From the NCBI RefSeq assembly GCF_004217135.1, contig NZ_SHKK01000001.1, positions 1,426,001 through 1,490,000 of the forward strand: 64,000 nucleotides of DNA. Reading direction: 5' to 3'. Made by a program: the position numbers and the translations under genes. Within the stretch, counting starts at the first letter, position 1. Every line of letters starts with the position of its first letter. Source of the DNA: Micromonospora violae. GTDB lineage: Bacteria; Actinomycetota; Actinomycetes; Mycobacteriales; Micromonosporaceae. The notes under the pieces were generated by a model. That model was not told the origin of the DNA and ran no database searches. It worked only from the letters and a program-made list of their open reading frames with translations. Positions 61,633-64,000 of this stretch are shown here, one piece after another.

Positions 61633-63084
61633 ATGAGAGGCAGAACGCTGAGCGCGGGAGCCGCGCTCGCCGTGTTCGCCGGGATGACGGTGACGTTGGC
61701 CGCCCAGCCGGCGGTCGCGTCACCTCCGACCGCGACGACGGTAACCCGGTCGATCGCCGCGGCCGCCGCCGCGTTGGCCGCACCGGACATCTCCGTCACC
61801 AACGTCCAGGCGCACCTGACCCAGTTCAACGCCATCGCCACCAGCAACGGTGGCCACCGACGGGCCGGCTCGGCCGGCTTCACCGCCTCACTCAGCTACG
61901 TCAAGAGCAGGCTCCAGGCGGCCGGCTACACCGTCAGCGAGCAGTACTGCTCCAGCTGCACGTACCCCTCGAACAACCTCATCGCCGAGTGGCCCGGCGG
62001 CCCGGCCGACCAGGTGGTCATGTTCGGCGCGCACCTGGACGGCGTCTCGGCCGGACCGGGCATCAACGACAACGCCACCGGATCGTCGACCCTGCTGGAG
62101 AACGCGCTGGTCCTGGCCGCGCAGAACCCGACCATGACCAAGCGGGTGCGGTTCGCCTGGTGGACCGACGAGGAGCAGGGGCTCAACGGCTCCCGGTTCT
62201 ACGTCAACTCGCTCAACGCCACCCAGCGCGGCTACATCAAGGGTTACTACAACTTCGACATGGTCGGCTCGGTCAACGGCGGCTACTTCATCAACCGGGT
62301 CACCTCCAGCACGGCCGCGCCGCTGAAGGCGTACTGGGACTCGTTGGGCCTGCAACCGGAGGAGAACGTCGAGGGCCAGGGCCGCTCCGACGACTACTAC
62401 TTCCAGCAGGCGGGCATCCCCACCTCGGGCTACGCCGCCGGTGCCAGCGCCCGCAAGACCAGCTCCCAGGCGGCCAAGTGGGGCGGCACCGCCAACTCGG
62501 CGTACGACCCGTGTTACCACCGGTCCTGCGACACCACCGCCAACGTCAGCGCCACCGTGCTGAACCGGGCGGCCGACGGCGTCGCGTACGCGCTGTGGCA
62601 GCTCGCCGTGAGCGGCGGGGGTCCGACCTGCGTCGGCGGTCAGGTGGTCGGCAACGGTGGCTTCGAGAGCGGCAGCACCCCGTGGACGGCGTCCTCCGGC
62701 GTGATCACCAACGCCAGTGGGCAGCCGGCCCGGACCGGGTCGTACAAGGCGTGGCTCAACGGGTACGGCAGCACCCGCACCGAGAACCTGTACCAGTCGG
62801 TGACCCTGCCGGCCGGCTGCACCACCTACACGCTGTCGTTCTGGCTGCACATCGACACCGCCGAGACCACCAGCTCCCGGGTGTACGACCGGCTCACCGT
62901 GCAGCTGGGTTCGACCACGCTGGCGACGTACTCGAATCTGAACGCCGCGTCGGGCTACGTGCAGCGCAGCTTCAACGTGGCCGGGTTCGCCGGGCAGACG
63001 GTGACGCTGCGGTTCACCGGCACCGAGGACTCGTCGTTGCAGACCAGCTTCGTGATCGACGACGTGACGTTGCAGGCGAGCTGA
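61633..63084 (+). CDS. Secreted M28 family aminopeptidase
   Basis: This 483-aa protein starts at ATG 61633, after CGAGGAG. The signal peptide covers about 1-29. The M28 catalytic domain spans about 60-330: [21 protein letters not shown] gives the zinc His/Asp, [15 protein letters not shown] gives the catalytic Glu and zinc Glu, YYNFDMVG gives Asp, and CYHRSCD gives the final His. A C-terminal beta-sandwich of about 130 residues ([17 protein letters not shown], ending DDVTLQA) is a carbohydrate- or substrate-binding-like module. It removes N-terminal residues from extracellular peptides. Confidence 0.92.
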   Translation: MRGRTLSAGAALAVFAGMTVTLAAQPAVASPPTATTVTRSIAAAAAALAAPDISVTNVQAHLTQFNAIATSNGGHRRAGSAGFTASLSYVKSRLQAAGYTVSEQYCSSCTYPSNNLIAEWPGGPADQVVMFGAHLDGVSAGPGINDNATGSSTLLENALVLAAQNPTMTKRVRFAWWTDEEQGLNGSRFYVNSLNATQRGYIKGYYNFDMVGSVNGGYFINRVTSSTAAPLKAYWDSLGLQPEENVEGQGRSDDYYFQQAGIPTSGYAAGASARKTSSQAAKWGGTANSAYDPCYHRSCDTTANVSATVLNRAADGVAYALWQLAVSGGGPTCVGGQVVGNGGFESGSTPWTASSGVITNASGQPARTGSYKAWLNGYGSTRTENLYQSVTLPAGCTTYTLSFWLHIDTAETTSSRVYDRLTVQLGSTTLATYSNLNAASGYVQRSFNVAGFAGQTVTLRFTGTEDSSLQTSFVIDDVTLQAS

Positions 63085-63147
63085 CCGCGTACCGACAGGC
63101 GGCGAGCCGCCGCCGGGGTTGCCTGGCGGCGGTTCGTGGCGTCGTGG

Positions 63148-63846
63148 TCAGGGAAGCTGTGGGTAGAGCGCGGCGACACCGCCGGACAGCCCGGCCTGCA
63201 CCCGCCGACTGATGTCGTCGGCGACGATCTCGTACGCGTCGGCCTCGACACCGTCGACCGTGATCGTGGCGATCGCCGCCGGGTCGGACTTCGGGTCGGT
63301 GACCGTGGCCGCCATGTCGGTGTCCATGTAACCGACGTGCAGGGCGGCGACCCGGACGCCCCGCTCGGCGAGCTGGAGGCGCAGCGCGTTGGTCATCGCC
63401 CACTCGGCCGACTTCGCGGCCCCGTAGGCGGCGTGCTTCGGGAAGTTCACCCAGGACAGCACGGAGAGCACGTTGAGCATCGTCCCGCCGCCGTTGCCGG
63501 CGATGATCGGCGCGAACGCCCGGGCCATCGACAGCGTGCCGATGTAGTGGGTCTCCAGCTCGCGTCGGACGAGTTCCAGGTCGCCGTCGAGAAGGTCGGT
63601 GCGGGTGTCGATGCCGGCGTTGTTGATCAGCAGGTTCACGTCGCCGGCCAGCTTCGCGGCGGCGGCGACCGAGGCGGGGTCGGTGATGTCCAGGCGTACC
63701 GGCGTCACGCCGGGCAGGTCGACGCTGTCGGGGTTGCGGGCGCCGGCGTAGACGGTGGCACCTCGGGCGAGGAGTTCGGCGGCCAGGTGGCGGCCGAAGC
63801 CACGGTTGGCGCCGGTGACGAGGGCGGTGCTTCCGGAGATCTTCAT
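63148..63846 (-). CDS. Short-chain dehydrogenase/reductase (SDR)
   Basis: This 232-aa protein starts at ATG 63846; GTG 63855 is also possible. The cofactor motif TGANRGFGRHLAAELLARG, NNAG (INNAGIDT), the Ser in VLSVLSWVN and the YGAAK active-site Tyr/Lys (HAAYGAAKSAEW) are all present. It is a classical NAD(P)-dependent SDR with unknown substrate. The last 150 bases of the window beyond it show no clear gene. Confidence 0.92.
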   Translation of the reverse strand: MKISGSTALVTGANRGFGRHLAAELLARGATVYAGARNPDSVDLPGVTPVRLDITDPASVAAAAKLAGDVNLLINNAGIDTRTDLLDGDLELVRRELETHYIGTLSMARAFAPIIAGNGGGTMLNVLSVLSWVNFPKHAAYGAAKSAEWAMTNALRLQLAERGVRVAALHVGYMDTDMAATVTDPKSDPAAIATITVDGVEADAYEIVADDISRRVQAGLSGGVAALYPQLP

Positions 63847-64000
63847 GGCGGTCACGGTATCCGAGCTGGCTTCTGTAAAGCAAAGTCAGCTATCTCACCA
63901 GGATGGGAGACCGGATCGGGAATACGACCCGGACTCGGCCACAACCGGACCGGTGACGACTCGTATCCTTTCCGCGAACCTCCGTACGAGTTGAGATGGG

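Noticed and set aside
63755..63994. Plus-strand open frame at the window end
   Set aside because: It lacks a ribosome site and a family signature, and overlaps the SDR gene antisense.

Overview
The window is high-GC actinobacterial chromosome. GTG and TTG starts are frequent, XRE/DUF5753 and DUF397 pairs are present, and there are F420/FMN luciferase-like enzymes, a SigE-family sigma factor, a Tat-exported PHP hydrolase, an ESX EccB protein, ricin-type lectin and snapalysin-type secreted proteins. Together these point to a filamentous actinomycete, most like Micromonospora or a close relative. I see no rRNA, no convincing tRNA, no CRISPR array, no transposase and no prophage. Gene calls rest on motifs read by eye, not on database searches.

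Layout. 0-10.6 kb: a zinc-motif protein, a Tat-exported PHP hydrolase, a MarR regulator facing a luciferase-hemerythrin fusion, an HTH/MFS pair, a royal-jelly-type beta-propeller protein, a YjbR protein and a DmdC-like acyl-CoA dehydrogenase. 10.6-14.5 kb: a small membrane protein, three methyltransferase-fold proteins and an orphan eccB. 14.5-21.1 kb: a carbohydrate locus. An ABC importer (binding lipoprotein and two permeases) is divergent from a dehydrogenase, a sugar isomerase and a GH63/MGH1-like hydrolase, around an AT-rich palindromic control region. 21-25.6 kb: NUDIX, DUF2267, a FUSC-like fragment, a serpin, a solitary PemK/MazF-like toxin and a flavodoxin-type reductase. 25.6-29.5 kb: two HTH-DUF5753/DUF397 units around a GGDEF protein. 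29.5-36.7 kb: an autoregulated LacI gene with a tiny partner, a Ser/Thr kinase, a phosphatase, DinB, nitrilase and DedA genes, a repeat-rich 850-bp gap, and a secreted lysozyme-like protein. 37-45.5 kb: cell-wall and secreted enzymes (DD-carboxypeptidase, cyclophilin, VanX-like dipeptidase, ThuA-ricin protein) and RtcB. 45.6-52 kb: a mycothiol-dependent-isomerase-like protein, an MFS/TetR pair, a response regulator-kinase-GerMN lipoprotein operon and rhamnose mutarotase. 52.5-64 kb: a run of secreted proteins and proteases, a SigE-family sigma factor, a giant hybrid kinase, an M28 peptidase and an SDR.

Two themes stand out. First, the intergenic DNA carries several palindrome families. One has five copies of about 75-80 bp, and two others occur once each. 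All have GATC near their outer ends. A separate four-unit tandem array with 87-bp spacing lies at 35.6-35.9 kb. Second, secreted proteolysis is rich around 52-63 kb. It includes a snapalysin-trypsin double protease and a DUF3152 metalloprotease whose promoter mirrors that of the adjacent sigma factor gene (TCAAC-N15-CCCGTCT on both strands). That suggests one sigma factor driving itself and a secreted protease.
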